This document shows, piece after piece, positions 9,523-10,209 of a stretch of DNA of 10,209 nucleotides. Made by a program: the position numbers and the translations under genes. Location: NCBI GenBank assembly GCA_900557175.1, contig USSL01000043.1, forward strand, positions 1 to 10,209, in the 5' to 3' direction. The stretch comes from an uncultured Eubacteriales bacterium. GTDB lineage: Bacteria > Bacillota > Clostridia > Lachnospirales > Lachnospiraceae. Position 1 is the stretch's first letter. The number at the start of each line of letters is the position of its first letter. The notes below the pieces were generated by a model that saw nothing but the letters and a program-made list of their open reading frames with translations, was not told the origin of the DNA and did not search any database.

Positions 9523-9620
9523 AGTTTTATTATTGCAGAAATTTGCCAATGCACAAAACATATGCGATGCTGGCTTTTTTTATGTGTCAAAGCTATGAAG
9601 GGAAAACCACCAGAGGGGGG

Positions 9621-10156
9621 TTACGGCAGGCAGTCAAGGAGCATTTCAATGACTTTGACTGCCTGTTCAAGTTTTTCGGGATTTCCGGTGAGGGCGACGA
9701 CGCAGCCGTCGGTAACGTATCCGGAATCGGTGAGCACGGTCATATCATCGGCTTTGATGCCATAATAGACTTCATAAGGTTCAAGCCCGTCGTCTTCTTC
9801 CGGCGTTACGGTTGCTTTGCATATAAGTCCTTTTTTTTCAAGGTCAGAGACAGTTTCTTCGGGCAGATATTCACGGACATCAAGAAAGGCATTCATTTTG
9901 CCGTAATCTTCCATACCGTTTTTGGTGCCAATCATGATATCAATCATCTGAGCGCCAAGCGCTGCGACGAGCTTTTGATGCATCATTGTTGACATATAGT
10001 CGTCGGTCATATTGAGGCTGTAGGAGGTATCAATGCTTAACGGCAGCTTTTTAGGTTTTTCGATGCCTGCGTAAGCAACAAAATGCTCATTAATTTTTTC
10101 TTCTGCGAGTATTTCATCATCGCCGTTGCTGAGAACGCCGGTCGGAAGCATATCAC
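9621..10156 (-). CDS. unrecognised protein, C-terminal 177 residues (5' end cut off by contig end)
   Basis: The minus-strand frame ends with TAA at 9621-9623 and is open to the end of genuine sequence. The first 11-12 residues of the full open frame (MTGVQTCALPI) are translated adapter, so the true start is beyond the window. The authentic part begins DMLPTGVLSNGDD. It is acidic, soluble-looking and has no membrane segment, with segments such as EKINEHFVAYAGIEKPKKLP and DYMSTMMHQKLVAALGAQMID. It ends in NPEKLEQAVKVIEMLLDCLP, a likely amphipathic helix. I do not recognise the family. It converges on the M23-DUF624 operon and shares its terminator, so it belongs to a separate transcript. Codon use looks like that of the neighbours, so the gene itself is probably genuine. 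Confidence 0.7.
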
Positions 10157-10209
10157 AGATCGGAAGAGCACACGTCTGAACTCCAGTCACTGGAATAATC
10201 TCGTATGCC
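10157..10209 (+). other. Illumina TruSeq-type adapter contamination
   Basis: AGATCGGAAGAGC starts at 10157 and the match to the standard indexed adapter stem continues to CCAGTCAC at 10190. Seven index-like bases (TGGAATA, 10191-10197) follow, then ATCTCGTATGCC (10198-10209), the start of the flow-cell sequence. This is read-through from a short insert left in the assembly and is not biological sequence. Confidence 0.98.

Noticed and set aside
9486..9992. Plus-strand open frame overlapping the terminator and the minus-strand gene
   Set aside because: It starts inside the terminator hairpin and lies antisense to a more protein-like frame; no ribosome binding site is evident.
10150..10190. ATG-equivalent start of the minus-strand gene at 10190
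   Set aside because: The start codon and the following ten codons lie within adapter sequence.

Overview
The window looks like a metagenome-type contig from a Clostridia bacterium, most likely Lachnospiraceae. The evidence is a DUF5717/DUF5716 gene pair (families I know mainly from Lachnospiraceae), a T-box-controlled valyl-tRNA synthetase of clostridial type, a PcsB-like M23 peptidase and a YesL/DUF624 protein, in moderately AT-rich DNA with AGGAGG-type ribosome binding sites. No CRISPR array, tRNA, rRNA or insertion sequence is visible.

Two parts should not be taken at face value. First, the opening 880 bases (a promoter, a structured leader and the first ~199 codons of mreB) are clearly more GC-rich in the coding part and switch abruptly, in frame, near base 881 into the C-terminal part of a DUF5717 protein. 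This breaks the MreB fold in the middle and is best read as an assembly chimera. Second, the last 53 bases (10157-10209) are Illumina TruSeq-type adapter, which gives the last gene (minus strand) a false N-terminus beginning MTGVQTCALPI.

Layout: 1-283, mreB promoter and leader; 284-1900, mreB/DUF5717 chimeric frame; 1915-4011, DUF5716 protein with an Hsp70/actin-like N-terminal half and a TPR; 4012-4475, a sigma-A-type promoter and a T-box riboswitch with a probable GUA (Val) specifier; 4479-4760, an unrecognised small two-helix membrane protein; 4813-7467, valS; 7468-7585, promoter region with a WalR-like direct repeat and a dyad around the -10; 7586-8776, secreted coiled-coil M23 peptidase; 8788-9456, YesL/DUF624 membrane protein; 9465-9522, long bidirectional terminator; 9621-10156 minus, C-terminal part of an unrecognised protein.

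Functionally, the small membrane protein and valS form a unit controlled by valine-tRNA charging. The peptidase and the YesL-type protein form an envelope operon. The DUF5717-DUF5716 pair is the most interesting undescribed system: a large protein of unknown function next to a nucleotide-binding-fold protein with degenerate-looking Hsp70 motifs.
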